A stretch of 64,000 nt of DNA from Rhizobium sp. C4 (GCF_021026315.1 NZ_JAJNCX010000001.1:248001-312000); one strand, 5' to 3'. Shown: positions 10,582 to 20,454, counted from the first letter of the stretch. Translations and numbers: made by a program. Notes: a model not told the origin generated them from the letters alone.

Positions 10582-11146
10582 AACCTGTTTTCCTTTTATC
10601 TTTATAGTTTGAACCCGGTCATCGGATGCCGCCGGGAACAAGCGCATGAAAGCAGCCAAAACTCGCCATCCGATTAAAAGCGGGCAGAAACTGGACGGAA
10701 AACTTAATTCATGGTTAACATCCTCTAAACGTCCGTAATTGGTAGAAAAAAGACGATGAGCCATGTGGGACGGGCGCGCTTGGCGAAAGCCCCGCATTAA
10801 TAAGGACTCCTCTCTTGACCGGCATTTAAGCTATTGTGCCGGAACGATACGGTCGGAAATGGTGTGGGAGCTGCGTCCCGCATGAAGACAGGGTCGGCTG
10901 GAGGTGGATTGGTCGCTTCCGGTGCTGTCCCGAATGATGACAGGTGGCCAAGCGTAAGGCGCGCATGATAGTATGCGCGACGGGCCTGACTGCGAAGTCA
11001 GGTTCTGGTGGATAGATCAGGTCATGCGGGTTAACCCGAAGACAAGAAAGGTCTATTCATCCGAGCTTGTGCAAGGCTTGACGGTACGGGATGCGACAGC
11101 CTCCCTTCCCGTCATCGAGTAGAGTGCGTAACGAGGCGTAAAAAGC
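10582..11146. other. 565-bp intergenic region, hairpin-rich, before the GPR-like gene
   Basis: No protein gene is supported. The right half contains several back-to-back short hairpins, described separately as a structured leader. A TTGACC hexamer at 10815-10820 has no convincing -10 partner at the normal spacing. Confidence 0.5.
10865..11038 (+). ncRNA. Candidate structured 5' leader or small RNA
   Basis: Local inverted repeats follow one another: TGGGA/TCCC(G) at 10865-10880, CTGTC/GACAG at 10925-10943, CGCGCAT/ATGCGCG at 10960-10979 (7-bp stem), CCTGACT/AGTCAGG at 10985-11002 with a GCGA (GNRA-type) loop, and the 12-bp palindrome CGGGTTAACCCG at 11027-11038. No known RNA family was recognised. 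It ends about 110 bp before the GPR-like start codon, so a regulatory mRNA leader is the simplest reading. No terminator follows. Confidence 0.35.
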
Positions 11147-14100
11147 ATGGCGACAAAAAAGGGCAACGAACCTGTTGAACAGGCTGCGTTTGACGCTTTG
11201 GAGAAAGCCCTCCAGATCGACTTTGACGATACCGCCAAGCCGAAGGCCGCTTCGCAGCCGGCGAGCAATTATGCGCGTCCGGGTGATGGGAGAGCTGCAA
11301 GAGCCATGAGTGCCGAGTCCGCATCTGAAGCACGGCCTGATTTCGCACGCGAACTCGGTCCTGAACCTGCTCCCAAATCGCCTTATCTGGCACCGGCCAA
11401 CGATCCTTCGGGTCGGACCTCCACATCGCTGCTGCGCTCGCTCGACACCCGTGCCGGGCGCACCGTGATTCGCAGCGCCATCCTCTTTGCCTTCATCTGG
11501 ATCGTCATTTCGATCGCGCTCGGCTATCTGGCGCTTTCGACGCCGAAGGCCGGCACCGAAAATGTCGCCAGCACGCTGACAAGCCCCGGATTCCTGACGC
11601 TGGCCGGCATTGTCATTGTCCCGGTTCTCCTCATCATCGGCTTCGGCCTCATTCTGGCCCGCGCCCAGGAAATGCGCTCGGCCGCCCGTTCCATGGCAGA
11701 AGTTGCACTCCGCCTCAGCGAACCGGAAACCATGGCCTCGCAGCGTATCATGACGATCGGCCAGGCCGTTCGCCGTGAAGTCTCGGCCATGAGCGAAGGC
11801 ATCGAGCGCACGATTGCACGCGCCACCGAACTCGAAACGCTCGTCCATTCCGAGGTCAATGCGCTGGAGCGCAGCTATTCGGAAAACGAAGTGCGCGTCC
11901 GCACCCTCGTCAACGAACTCAGCTCCGAACGCGAAGCAATCATCAATCACTCCGAGCGCCTCCGCTCGTCCATTTCCGGCGCACATGACAGCCTTGCCTC
12001 CGACATGCGAGGCGCGACCGAATCACTCACCGCACAGATGGCAATCACCGGCGAAGCTTTCGCCTCGATGATCGACACGCGCTCCGCCCTGCTCATGGAG
12101 AAGTCGGAAACGGCGGCCAGCACGATCGGCTCCATGCTCGCCACGCAGTCGGACACGCTGCTTTCGACGCTGAATTCGGCAGGCTTTGCACTCGCCAACG
12201 AATTCGACACGCGACTTGAAGAGCTGAGCTTCGCGCTCACCAACCGCGGCAACGAGCTTCTGTCGCAGTTCGAAACGCGCGCCTCCACGCTCGACCAGAA
12301 TACGTCGAAGCTGAATGCGGCTCTGGCCGAACGCACGCGCCAGCTCAACGAAACGCTGATTGCCCGCACGCAGGAAATCAACGACAGCCTCGCCGTCGGC
12401 CAGAGCGCCATCGTCACGGGTCTCGACGACCTCATTGCATCGCTCAACACCGCTCTTGACGAAAAGGGCGCGTCCTTCCGCCAGAACCTCAAGTCTGCGG
12501 CCGACGAAGCGGTCATGGATATGGACCTGCGCACCGGCTTCTTCGAAGAGAAGCTCGAATCGACGATCGGCAGTGTCAGCGCCGCCTTCGACGATCGCTT
12601 CTCGGCCTTCAGCGAAGCCTTCGATCGCCGTGCCGGCGAGCTTGGCTCGAAGCTGAACGACAGCCTCGACCGCGTCACCTCCACGGTCGGCACGCATCAG
12701 GACGCCATGCAGGGCCTGCTCGGCACCAGCATCGAGCGCCTGAGCTCCGCCCTCTCCGACCAGACCTTCGCTCTTGCCACGACGCTCAGCACCGGCCAGG
12801 AGATGATCGACAGCACGATCAGCCAGCACAGCCAGTCGCTCAGCCAGTCGGTCAACGACGTTCACATCCGGATCGACAATGTTCTGGCCGAGCGTTCGAG
12901 CTCCCTCTTCGGTGGTCTCGAACAGGCACGCGACCAGTTCACCTCCGAATTCAGCACCCGCGCGGCATCGCTCGAGACCGCTCTTTCGCAGGGACAGGAA
13001 CGGATCTTCACCGGCCTCGACGAGGCGCGCAACCAGTTCAGCAGCGAGTTCAACACGCGCGCTGCCTCGCTGGAGGAAGCGCTGGTCGGCGGCGAAGAAC
13101 GCATTGCCACCATCATGACCGAAGGCACGTCGCAGCTTTCCAACTCGCTGATGGCGCATGAGGAAGCCTTCGACCGCGCCTTCGAAGAGCGCCGCAACTC
13201 CATCGAAACCGTCATCACCCGTGGCGCAGACAGCATTGCCGGCGCACTGGATGAAGGCGAAGCCAGCCTGCAGCTTTCGATCGGCATTGCCTCCGACACG
13301 CTGCGCAGCACGCTCGACGATCGTATCGCCAGCATGGAGACGACGTTTGCCGAAAGCACCGGCCGCGCCGCCGGCGCGATCGAGGCAGGCCTGGAACGCG
13401 TCAACTCGGCCTTTGCCGAAGGTTCGAGCGAGGCGGTTACCCGCTTCGAGTCGACCATGAAGCGGACCGAAACGCTCTTCACCTCCGGCCTCGACCAGAC
13501 CGCATCGGCGATCAAGAGCAGCATCGACCAGGCAGAGGCGATGTTCACCGACAACCTCGAAAAGACCGCCACGATCTTCACCGCCGGCCACGCCAAGGCG
13601 GAAGACCTGCTGTCGCAGACGGTTGCCGTTTCGGCCCAGACGATGTCCGCCAATATCGACAATCTCGAAGGCGTTCTGCGCAGCCACGAAGACGCGTTGT
13701 CCGGCACGATCAGCAATGGTCAGGACCGGTTTGCGGCCATGCTGCAGGGCGGCCATGCGCAGTTCGACATCACCGTGAACTCGGGCATCAACGAGATGAG
13801 CCGCATGTTCTCGGCAAGCCATGGCAACATTGCCGACACGATCTCGAACGGCATCGGCCAGCTCGGCGACACGCTCAACGAACAGGCGACCGCCATCGGC
13901 GCATCGATCGCGGCTGCGACCGGCATGCTGGAAATGTCGCTGGAAGAGCGTGAAGCTGCGCTGCGCGACGCCGTCGAACTGAGCGCTGCGCGCCTCAACG
14001 ACACCGTGATCGGCACCACCGGCGCCGTTGCCGGCCGCTTCTCGGATGCCGCCCGCGAAATCGACCAGCTGGCCTCGACGGTCAGCGGCCGGATGGACGC

Positions 14101-16510
14101 AGCCCTCGGCAACATCTCCTCGCATCTGGAAGATTCCGGCAGCAAGATCGAGACCTCGCTCACCGCTCTCGAAGGTCGCGTGCGCACCACCAGCGAGAAC
14201 GTTGCCAACCTTGCCAACGAGGCAGGGGAGCGTCTTGCCACGACCATCGACCAGAAGACCTCCGGCCTCGTGTCGTCGCTTTCTGCGGCAGCCACCGAAG
14301 TCACCAACATCATCGGTCAGGAAGCCTACAAGGTCACGTCCAACCTCGCCGAGTCCACCAACCGCTTCACCAGCGAAACGGCGGCACGCGCAGAAGAGCT
14401 GGCGCAGCTGGCTGCAGCACGGGCAGAAGAACTGGCGAGCCAGGCGGCACAGCGTGCCGACGAGCTCACCGGTCGCATCGCCCACGCCGACCAGGAACTC
14501 GCACAGCGTGGCGAAGCCATGGCCCGCGGCCTCAGCGATGCCGAACGTGCACTCGCCGCTCGCCACGAGACGATCCGCACGACGCTCGACGAGCGCACCC
14601 GCGAGCTGAACTCCATGCTCGCCGGCCGCGCCGAAGAGATGTCGAAGCTGATCGAAACGCGCGCACAGCCGGCAGCGGACCTTCTGGCCAATGCCAGTGC
14701 CACGGCCGCGGCCCGGATCTCCAGCGCCGCCGAGAACAGCGCCACACAGATCCGCAAGGAGAACGACGCACTCATCGCCGCCCTCACCTCGCGGACCGGC
14801 GAAGCACTTGACGCGATCGGCCAGCGCGCAGCCGAAACGACGGAGGCGCTCAACGCCACCGAAACGAGCCTGCGCGACAACGTCTCCAGCCTCATCACGC
14901 AGCTGCAGGCCTCGAACCGCAACCTCGCAGAAGTCCTCGACGTGTCGGCAACGACGCTGTCGGCTGCCGACAGCCGTCTCGACCAGACCGCAAGCCGCAT
15001 CGGCACGGAGGCAGCCAAGGCTGCGGACGTCATGACCGCGGCGACGCGCCTTCTTGAAGGCAAGTCCGAGAAGCTCGTCGATCTGTCAAACAACACGCTC
15101 GGCCAGATCGCCGGCATTTCCGGCCGCTTCGACGATCATGCCCGTGTGCTCAGCCAGGCCTCCGAGCTTGTTTCGGCTGCCCAGTCGAACCTCGCCTCGA
15201 CGCTGGAAGAGCGCCAGTCGGCCCTGCGCGACCTCTCGATCGGCCTCATCGGTCGTTCGGAAGAAATCGAACGCACCATGCGCTCGCTCGGCGCCCTCGT
15301 CGGCGATGCCATGGCGGAAGTCGAAGAGCGGACGGGCCATATCGCCACCAACCTTCGCTCCAGCCTCGCAAGCTCCTATGCCGATGCCGACCGCGTTCTC
15401 TCGGCCGCAGAAATGCGCTCGCAGGAAGCCGCCCAGACGCTTCGCCAGTCGCTGACCGAAGCCACGGCAGAAGCCGGCCGCACGCTCGAGGGTGCTCTCA
15501 GCCAGGCCGAACGCCGCGCCAACGAGATCGCCGCAAGCCTGCGCGGCGGCATCACCGGCACCGTGTCCGACATCGACCGCCTGCTGGCCGAAACCGGCTT
15601 GAAGTCGGAGGCCACCAGCCAGCGCATGCGCGACGCCATGAAGTCCGCCGTCGAAGAGGCCGTTGGTCGCTTCTCTGGCGCGACCGAAGAAGTCCGCAAG
15701 GCCGCGACCGACATCCGCCGCGAGCTCGACATGACCCGCGCCGAAGTCAAGCGCGGCGCCTTCGACCTTCCGGAAGAGGCCAAGGAAAGCGCTGCCAACA
15801 TGCGCAAGGCCGTCTCCGAGCAGATCAAGGCCCTGCAGGACCTGTCCCGCATCATCTCGCGCGGTCAGGAACTGTCGACCGTGTCGCGCCCGGCAGCAGC
15901 CGTTGCCACGGCAGCAGCCCCCGCCTACCAGCCGCAGCCGGCCTACCAGCCTGCCCCGGCTCCGGCTCAGCCGGTCCGCCAGGAAGCCCCGGTCGCTCGC
16001 CAGGCCGCAGCCGTCATGGATGCCCCGGCTCCGCGCGCTGCCCAGCCGCAGCAGGCTTCGCAGCAGGGCGGCTGGATCAGCGATCTCCTCAAGGGCGCGT
16101 CCCGCGAGGAAGCCCAGTTCGAGCGTCGCGCCGCACAGCCGGCACCGGTTGCCCGCAACCCGCGCCATGTCGTCGAGAGCCTGAATTCGCTGTCGGTCGA
16201 TATCGCCCGCGCCATCGATCACGATGCCTCGGTCGACCTGTGGCGTCGTTACCAGCGCGGCGAGCGCGACATCTTCACGCGTCGCCTCTACACGCTGAAG
16301 GGCCAGGAAACGTTCGACGAAATCAAGCACAAGTATGAGCGTGAAGGCGAGTTCCGCGCCGCCGTCGACCGCTACATCGCAGACTTCGAAAACCTGCTGG
16401 CAGACGTTGCCCGCAACGATCCGGACAAGACGATCACGCAGTCCTACCTGACCTCGGACACGGGCAAGGTCTACACCATGCTCGCCCACGCCGCCGGTCG
16501 CCTGCGCTAA
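11147..16510 (+). CDS. Giant membrane-anchored coiled-coil protein, GPR/RgsE-like polar growth protein
   Basis: 1787 residues: a polar N-terminus, two membrane helices (about 108-130 and 149-171), then over 1400 residues of apolipoprotein-like amphipathic helical repeats (patterns such as TRAASLEEAL, ERIFTGLDEARNQF, ARAEELA), a Pro/Ala/Gln-rich linker (about 1585-1635) and a conserved C-terminal domain (SLNSLSVDIARAIDHDASVDLWRRYQ... to the end). This architecture matches the Growth Pole Ring protein of Agrobacterium and RgsE of Sinorhizobium, needed for unipolar growth. As I recall, the Agrobacterium protein has about 2100 residues, so this copy would have fewer repeats. Start: ATG after GAGGCGTAAAAAGC. 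A strong terminator follows. Confidence 0.8.
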   Translation: MATKKGNEPVEQAAFDALEKALQIDFDDTAKPKAASQPASNYARPGDGRAARAMSAESASEARPDFARELGPEPAPKSPYLAPANDPSGRTSTSLLRSLDTRAGRTVIRSAILFAFIWIVISIALGYLALSTPKAGTENVASTLTSPGFLTLAGIVIVPVLLIIGFGLILARAQEMRSAARSMAEVALRLSEPETMASQRIMTIGQAVRREVSAMSEGIERTIARATELETLVHSEVNALERSYSENEVRVRTLVNELSSEREAIINHSERLRSSISGAHDSLASDMRGATESLTAQMAITGEAFASMIDTRSALLMEKSETAASTIGSMLATQSDTLLSTLNSAGFALANEFDTRLEELSFALTNRGNELLSQFETRASTLDQNTSKLNAALAERTRQLNETLIARTQEINDSLAVGQSAIVTGLDDLIASLNTALDEKGASFRQNLKSAADEAVMDMDLRTGFFEEKLESTIGSVSAAFDDRFSAFSEAFDRRAGELGSKLNDSLDRVTSTVGTHQDAMQGLLGTSIERLSSALSDQTFALATTLSTGQEMIDSTISQHSQSLSQSVNDVHIRIDNVLAERSSSLFGGLEQARDQFTSEFSTRAASLETALSQGQERIFTGLDEARNQFSSEFNTRAASLEEALVGGEERIATIMTEGTSQLSNSLMAHEEAFDRAFEERRNSIETVITRGADSIAGALDEGEASLQLSIGIASDTLRSTLDDRIASMETTFAESTGRAAGAIEAGLERVNSAFAEGSSEAVTRFESTMKRTETLFTSGLDQTASAIKSSIDQAEAMFTDNLEKTATIFTAGHAKAEDLLSQTVAVSAQTMSANIDNLEGVLRSHEDALSGTISNGQDRFAAMLQGGHAQFDITVNSGINEMSRMFSASHGNIADTISNGIGQLGDTLNEQATAIGASIAAATGMLEMSLEEREAALRDAVELSAARLNDTVIGTTGAVAGRFSDAAREIDQLASTVSGRMDAALGNISSHLEDSGSKIETSLTALEGRVRTTSENVANLANEAGERLATTIDQKTSGLVSSLSAAATEVTNIIGQEAYKVTSNLAESTNRFTSETAARAEELAQLAAARAEELASQAAQRADELTGRIAHADQELAQRGEAMARGLSDAERALAARHETIRTTLDERTRELNSMLAGRAEEMSKLIETRAQPAADLLANASATAAARISSAAENSATQIRKENDALIAALTSRTGEALDAIGQRAAETTEALNATETSLRDNVSSLITQLQASNRNLAEVLDVSATTLSAADSRLDQTASRIGTEAAKAADVMTAATRLLEGKSEKLVDLSNNTLGQIAGISGRFDDHARVLSQASELVSAAQSNLASTLEERQSALRDLSIGLIGRSEEIERTMRSLGALVGDAMAEVEERTGHIATNLRSSLASSYADADRVLSAAEMRSQEAAQTLRQSLTEATAEAGRTLEGALSQAERRANEIAASLRGGITGTVSDIDRLLAETGLKSEATSQRMRDAMKSAVEEAVGRFSGATEEVRKAATDIRRELDMTRAEVKRGAFDLPEEAKESAANMRKAVSEQIKALQDLSRIISRGQELSTVSRPAAAVATAAAPAYQPQPAYQPAPAPAQPVRQEAPVARQAAAVMDAPAPRAAQPQQASQQGGWISDLLKGASREEAQFERRAAQPAPVARNPRHVVESLNSLSVDIARAIDHDASVDLWRRYQRGERDIFTRRLYTLKGQETFDEIKHKYEREGEFRAAVDRYIADFENLLADVARNDPDKTITQSYLTSDTGKVYTMLAHAAGRLR

Positions 16511-16537
16511 GCCCGGCTCTCCGGTTACGGAAACAAG

Positions 16538-16571
16538 AAACCCCGGCAGCGGATCCGCTGCCGGGGTTTTT
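16538..16571 (+). terminator. Strong intrinsic terminator after the GPR-like gene
   Basis: The 26-bp palindrome at 16541-16566 (arms CCCCGGCAGCGG / CCGCTGCCGGGG) is preceded by AAA and followed by TTTTT, 28 bp after the stop codon. Confidence 0.9.
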
Positions 16572-16974
16572 CGTTCTGGAGCATGATGGTCAACGATGGC
16601 TGGAACGCGTCGTTCGGTACCGCCGTGGGGGATGCTCGCGCACGACATTCAACAACGGCGCACGGACGATACGGGCCAAGCGCCATCTATCCCTAATCGA
16701 CAGGACCTTCCGGCAATGGCGCCGCCTCCTGGCCTGCGGATGCTGCAAGTCCTGAAGCGCGCCTCCTATCCGTCCCCACTTTTCATTGACCTCCGGGCGA
16801 ACCTGCGACGTCACCCTCATGGAAAGCAAACCTGACGATCGCATTCGTTATCTTATTTGGGGTGCGGGTCATCGAACTTCGGCTGTGATGAGCGACAGCA
16901 GGCATCAAGCGCAATGCTGGAGAGACACGCCCGAACTCCAACACCATGGAGCCATTAAGCGGGCACCGGATACG
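16572..16974. other. Intergenic region between two facing terminators, no gene seen
   Basis: About 400 bp between the terminator of the GPR-like gene and that of the OmpA gene. Short open frames of about 80 codons exist on both strands, but none has a clear ribosome site or recognisable sequence. Nothing else was recognised. Confidence 0.6.
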
Positions 16975-17009
16975 AAAAACCCGGCAGCGAGGACGCTGCC
17001 GGGTTCCGT
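16975..17009 (-). terminator. Intrinsic terminator of the OmpA-family gene
   Basis: On the minus strand CCCGGCAGCG, loop TCCT, CGCTGCCGGG (17003 to 16980) runs into TTTTT (16979-16975), 30 bp past the OmpA stop. The stem resembles the GPR terminator stem but is a separate site. Confidence 0.88.
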
Positions 17010-17032
17010 TGTTGTGGCGTTAGGACGCCGGT

Positions 17033-19150
17033 TTAGCGGTTGGCGACCGGACGGACGAGTGGCGTGATACGCCGGATGGTGACACGACGGTTTTCCTCGG
17101 ACGGACCGGCGGTCTGAACCTTCAGGAACCGCTCGCCGTAACCCTGGGTGACCAGGTTTTCCGGCGGGATGTCATAGAGTTCGGAGAGCGTCACGGCGAC
17201 CGATTCGGCACGGCGGTCGGAGAGAACCAGGTTGGACTGGTCCGAGCCGACGGCATCCGTGTGGCCTTCGATCAGGAAGGTCTCGCCCGGGTTCTTGTCG
17301 ATGATCTTCTTGATCGCCTGGGCAATCCGCTTCATCGAGCCCGCCTCGTTCATCGACACTTCCGCGCTGCCGGTGGCAAAGTGGATCGTGTCGAGGTCGA
17401 TGCGGCGCATCTTGTCGCGGATACGGGCCGAATAGCGGACCTCATCGAGCGAGTAGACGCGTTCAACCCGTTCCACCGGCGGCTCGCGCAGGAAGTCGTA
17501 ATAGTCCGGGTTGCGGGCACTCGACGTGTCGATGATGTATTCATCGACGGGGATGTCGAGCTGCATCGGCGGCAGGTCGAGAGACGGGTCGCGGAAGACC
17601 CGTTCGCGGTCCGGCCGCTGCTCGAGATCGGGGGCATAGAAGAGCACCGTCTCGCGACCGTCACGGCCAATGCGCGAACGCTGGATGACATCGCCATAGC
17701 GGTTGCGGATCGTAACGATCATCACGCCGTTGGGGCGCTCGATCGTTTCACGCGTCCGGCCACCCGGCAGCTGGTCGAAATACGAGTCCTCGGCGCCGCG
17801 GTTGAAGCGATCGCTATCACCACCCCGAACGATCATCTGACCGAGGATGCTGAGCACGTCACGACCGTCTACACGGCCCTCAACCTGGGCGTCCCTGGGG
17901 GCGTCATAGCGAGGCGGCGCCTGCATGCGCTGGCCACGATCCCAGCCAGCCGAATTCGGCGCAAGCTGCGGCGGAGGCGGCGGGGGCGGCGCGTTGCGCA
18001 GCGGAGCCTGTGCATCGGCGTCAGACGTCGGCGGCGGTGGCGGCGGACGGCGATCACCGACAGGCGCAGGCTGGCCGGCAGGCGCTGCCGGCGCCAAGGT
18101 CGCAGGTGCCTGTCCAGGGGCTGGCGGCGCAGCGGGCTGACCCGGTGCCGGTGGCTGTGCGGCATTCGGCTGAGCGGCAGGTGCAGCACCCGGTGCGGGC
18201 TTTGCACTGTCGAGGACCGGGGCGGACTTCGCGCTATCGAGCACCGGAGCCTGCTGGCCATTCGGTGCAACGGCGGCAGGCGCCTCCTTGGTGGCACCAG
18301 CTGGCGCCGGTGCTTCGCCTGCAGCGGCGGGCTTCGAGGGCTCGCCCGGCTTCACCGGCTTTTCAGCACCCGGGGCGGACTTGGCAGCGGGTGCCGCATC
18401 GGCCGGAGCCTTCGGGGCGTCAGCCTTGGGGGCTTCCGGCTTGGGCTCGGCAGGGGCCGGCGCAGCCGGCTTAGGAGCTTCGGCGGCAGGCTTTTCGGCA
18501 GGCTTCGGCTCTGCGGGCTTAGGCTCGGCCGGCTTGGTCTCCGCAGGCTTGGGTGCCTCCGCGGCCGGCTTTTCAGGCTTCGGCTCGGCGGCAGGCTTGG
18601 GAGCCTCGGCAGCGGGCTTCTCGGCCGGGGGCTTTGCTTGGGCATCAGGCTCCGGCGGGCGCTTCTTTTCGGGCTTCGGGGCTTCGGGAGCCGGAGCTTC
18701 GGCCTTCGGTGCGGCCGGCTTTGGCGCTTCAGCCTTCGGCGGCTCTGCTACAGGAGCAGCAGGTTTCGGAGCCTCAGCCTTCGGCTCCGGCTTCGGCGGT
18801 TCGGGCTTCGGCGGTTCAGGCTTGGGCGGCTCAGGCTTCGGAGGCTCGGCCTTGGGAGCTTCGGCCTTCGGCGGCTCGGCCGGCGGCTTTTCTGCCGGGG
18901 CTTCCGGCTTCTTCTTCGGCTTGCCCTCCTCGCCCGGAGGCGGCTCCGGCTTCGGCTCTTCGGCCTGCGCGACGAGAATGTCGGCGGCCGAACGGTTCAA
19001 ATGTGCCGGCAGATTGAGACCAGCCTGCGTCGGGATCTGTGCTGCCTGGCCGATTGCGGGGACATTGGCCGCGAACGCCGGTGGCATCGCGACAGGCAAG
19101 GCTGCAAGCGACACGAAGACATGGGTGAGGAGGTGTTTCCTGGCTTTCAT
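17033..19150 (-). CDS. OmpA-family outer membrane / peptidoglycan-binding protein with a long proline-rich region
   Basis: 705 residues from MKARKHLLTHVFVSLAALPVAMPPAFA, a clear signal peptide of about 27 residues. About 300 residues of Pro/Ala/Lys/Glu repeats (KPEPPKPEPPK type) follow, then a middle domain (about 440-570), and a C-terminal OmpA domain (about 590-695) with IHFATGSAEVS, IEGHTDAVGSDQSNLVLSDRRA and GYGERF, which binds peptidoglycan. Exported; the flexible linker could span the periplasm. An AAAGGA site precedes the start; the frame stays open further upstream but without a signal peptide. It faces the GPR-like envelope-growth gene. Confidence 0.88.
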   Translation of the reverse strand: MKARKHLLTHVFVSLAALPVAMPPAFAANVPAIGQAAQIPTQAGLNLPAHLNRSAADILVAQAEEPKPEPPPGEEGKPKKKPEAPAEKPPAEPPKAEAPKAEPPKPEPPKPEPPKPEPPKPEPKAEAPKPAAPVAEPPKAEAPKPAAPKAEAPAPEAPKPEKKRPPEPDAQAKPPAEKPAAEAPKPAAEPKPEKPAAEAPKPAETKPAEPKPAEPKPAEKPAAEAPKPAAPAPAEPKPEAPKADAPKAPADAAPAAKSAPGAEKPVKPGEPSKPAAAGEAPAPAGATKEAPAAVAPNGQQAPVLDSAKSAPVLDSAKPAPGAAPAAQPNAAQPPAPGQPAAPPAPGQAPATLAPAAPAGQPAPVGDRRPPPPPPTSDADAQAPLRNAPPPPPPPQLAPNSAGWDRGQRMQAPPRYDAPRDAQVEGRVDGRDVLSILGQMIVRGGDSDRFNRGAEDSYFDQLPGGRTRETIERPNGVMIVTIRNRYGDVIQRSRIGRDGRETVLFYAPDLEQRPDRERVFRDPSLDLPPMQLDIPVDEYIIDTSSARNPDYYDFLREPPVERVERVYSLDEVRYSARIRDKMRRIDLDTIHFATGSAEVSMNEAGSMKRIAQAIKKIIDKNPGETFLIEGHTDAVGSDQSNLVLSDRRAESVAVTLSELYDIPPENLVTQGYGERFLKVQTAGPSEENRRVTIRRITPLVRPVANR

Positions 19151-19523
19151 CGGTGTTCCTTTGTTCGCCGGTATGATGATTCCAAACCTGGAACGTGAAT
19201 GGGGCACTTTTCGTTCCAGTTGATGTCGAAAGCTATTCCGTTGCCATGAACCGGTGCTGAACACCACGTTCATCTTGCAGCACCTCGAACGGCGCGCGCG
19301 GCCAGGGAAAGCACCGGCATTTTGCGGGCGGCGCGCATATTCCTGTTGCATTTTTTTCAGAAAGAGTCCGAATATCACGCGCAAGGTGAAAGGAAGTTTT
19401 CATCTGGCCGGTCGTGCCATCGTCCGGGCGGCAACGCCTCAAGACATGCCCCCACAACCCGGCGTCGCAGATATCCGGCGTCCAACGACATAACAAACGG
19501 CGCCCACCAACAGAGAGGACAAC
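19151..19523. other. Divergent intergenic region, no gene seen
   Basis: Contains the promoters of the OmpA gene (left) and the ABC transporter operon (right). A TTGCAT hexamer at 19346-19351 has only a poor -10 match. No small gene, riboswitch or clear operator was recognised. Confidence 0.5.
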
Positions 19524-20294
19524 ATGGCTCTTTCCCGCAAGATCGCAACCGCCGCAGCGCTGGCGCTGACGCTTTTCGCCGGCGCATCGCAGGCCGCCGA
19601 CAAGCTCGTCATCGGTACGGATTCGACCTATCCGCCCTTCGAATATCTCGATGCCAGTGGCCAGTTCCTCGGCTTCGACATGGATATCGGCCGCGCACTC
19701 TGCGCCCAGATGAAGGCCGACTGCACCTTCGTCAGCCAGGAATGGGACGGCATCATCCCTGCCCTCCAGGCCAAGAAGTTCGACATGATCCTGTCGTCCA
19801 TGTCGATCACCGACGAGCGCAAGAAGCTCGTCGACTTCACCGACAAGATCTACAACACGCCGCCGGCAATCGCCGTTCCGAAGGACAGCACCGCCAAGAC
19901 GCCTGACGACCTGAAGGGCAAGACGATCGGTGCACAGACCTCCACGACACATGCCAACTATGCCGAAAAGCATCTGCCTGACACCAAGCTGAAGCTTTAT
20001 CCGACCTCCGACGAGTACAAGCTCGACGTCGCCGCCGGTCGCGTCGATGCCGTGATCGACGACGTCGTGGTTCTGACGCAGTGGGTGAAGAGCAAGGACG
20101 GCGATTGCTGCAAGATCCTGACCGTGCTTCCGACGGACAAGGTCATCAACGGCGAAGGCGCCGGCATTGCCGTGCGCAAGGGCGACGACGCACTGCGCGA
20201 GAAGATCAACAAGGCCATCGCCGCCATCCGCGCCGACGGCACCTACAAGAAGATCCAGGACAAGTATTTCGACTTCGACGTCTACGGCAAGTGA
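19524..20294 (+). CDS. Polar amino-acid ABC transporter, periplasmic substrate-binding protein
   Basis: 256 residues; signal peptide of about 24 residues (MALSRKIATAAALALTLFAGASQAA) and a family-3 solute-binding fold: LVIGTDSTYPPFEYLDASGQFLGFDMDIGRALC, then WDGIIPALQAKKFDMILSSMSITDERKK, typical of lysine/arginine/ornithine/histidine or opine binders. It captures the amino acid in the periplasm for the two permeases downstream. A GAGAGGAC site precedes the ATG. The exact ligand cannot be read from sequence. Confidence 0.92.
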   Translation: MALSRKIATAAALALTLFAGASQAADKLVIGTDSTYPPFEYLDASGQFLGFDMDIGRALCAQMKADCTFVSQEWDGIIPALQAKKFDMILSSMSITDERKKLVDFTDKIYNTPPAIAVPKDSTAKTPDDLKGKTIGAQTSTTHANYAEKHLPDTKLKLYPTSDEYKLDVAAGRVDAVIDDVVVLTQWVKSKDGDCCKILTVLPTDKVINGEGAGIAVRKGDDALREKINKAIAAIRADGTYKKIQDKYFDFDVYGK

Positions 20295-20316
20295 TCGTTG
20301 ACGGCCTAAAATTCAG

Positions 20317-20351
20317 CGGGCGGCAGGCTTGTCCTTCCGCCCGTTTTGTTT
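20317..20351 (+). terminator. Terminator-like hairpin between binding protein and permease genes
   Basis: CGGGCGG at 20317-20323 pairs with CCGCCCG at 20337-20343, followed by TTTTGTTT. Such intra-operon hairpins usually keep the binding protein more abundant than the permeases. Confidence 0.65.
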
Positions 20352-20454
20352 GAGTATCTTTATACGCATTTCCGAACGGAAAACCGGCTTCTGATTTTCC
20401 TGGACATGCTCAATAACAAGATCGCTGCAAAGCAGCGGCAGGGGAAAATTCCGG

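Noticed and set aside
12023-14566. Minus-strand open frame of 847 codons inside the GPR-like gene
   Set aside because: Mirror of highly regular codon use in the coiled-coil gene; no motif, start site or promoter.
16596-16844. Small open frames on both strands between the two terminators
   Set aside because: No ribosome sites, no recognisable sequence, and position between facing terminators.
17261-19198. Plus-strand open frame of 645 codons opposite the OmpA gene
   Set aside because: Extremely Arg/Gly/Leu-rich antisense of the Pro/Lys/Glu repeats; the OmpA frame has a signal peptide and a known domain.
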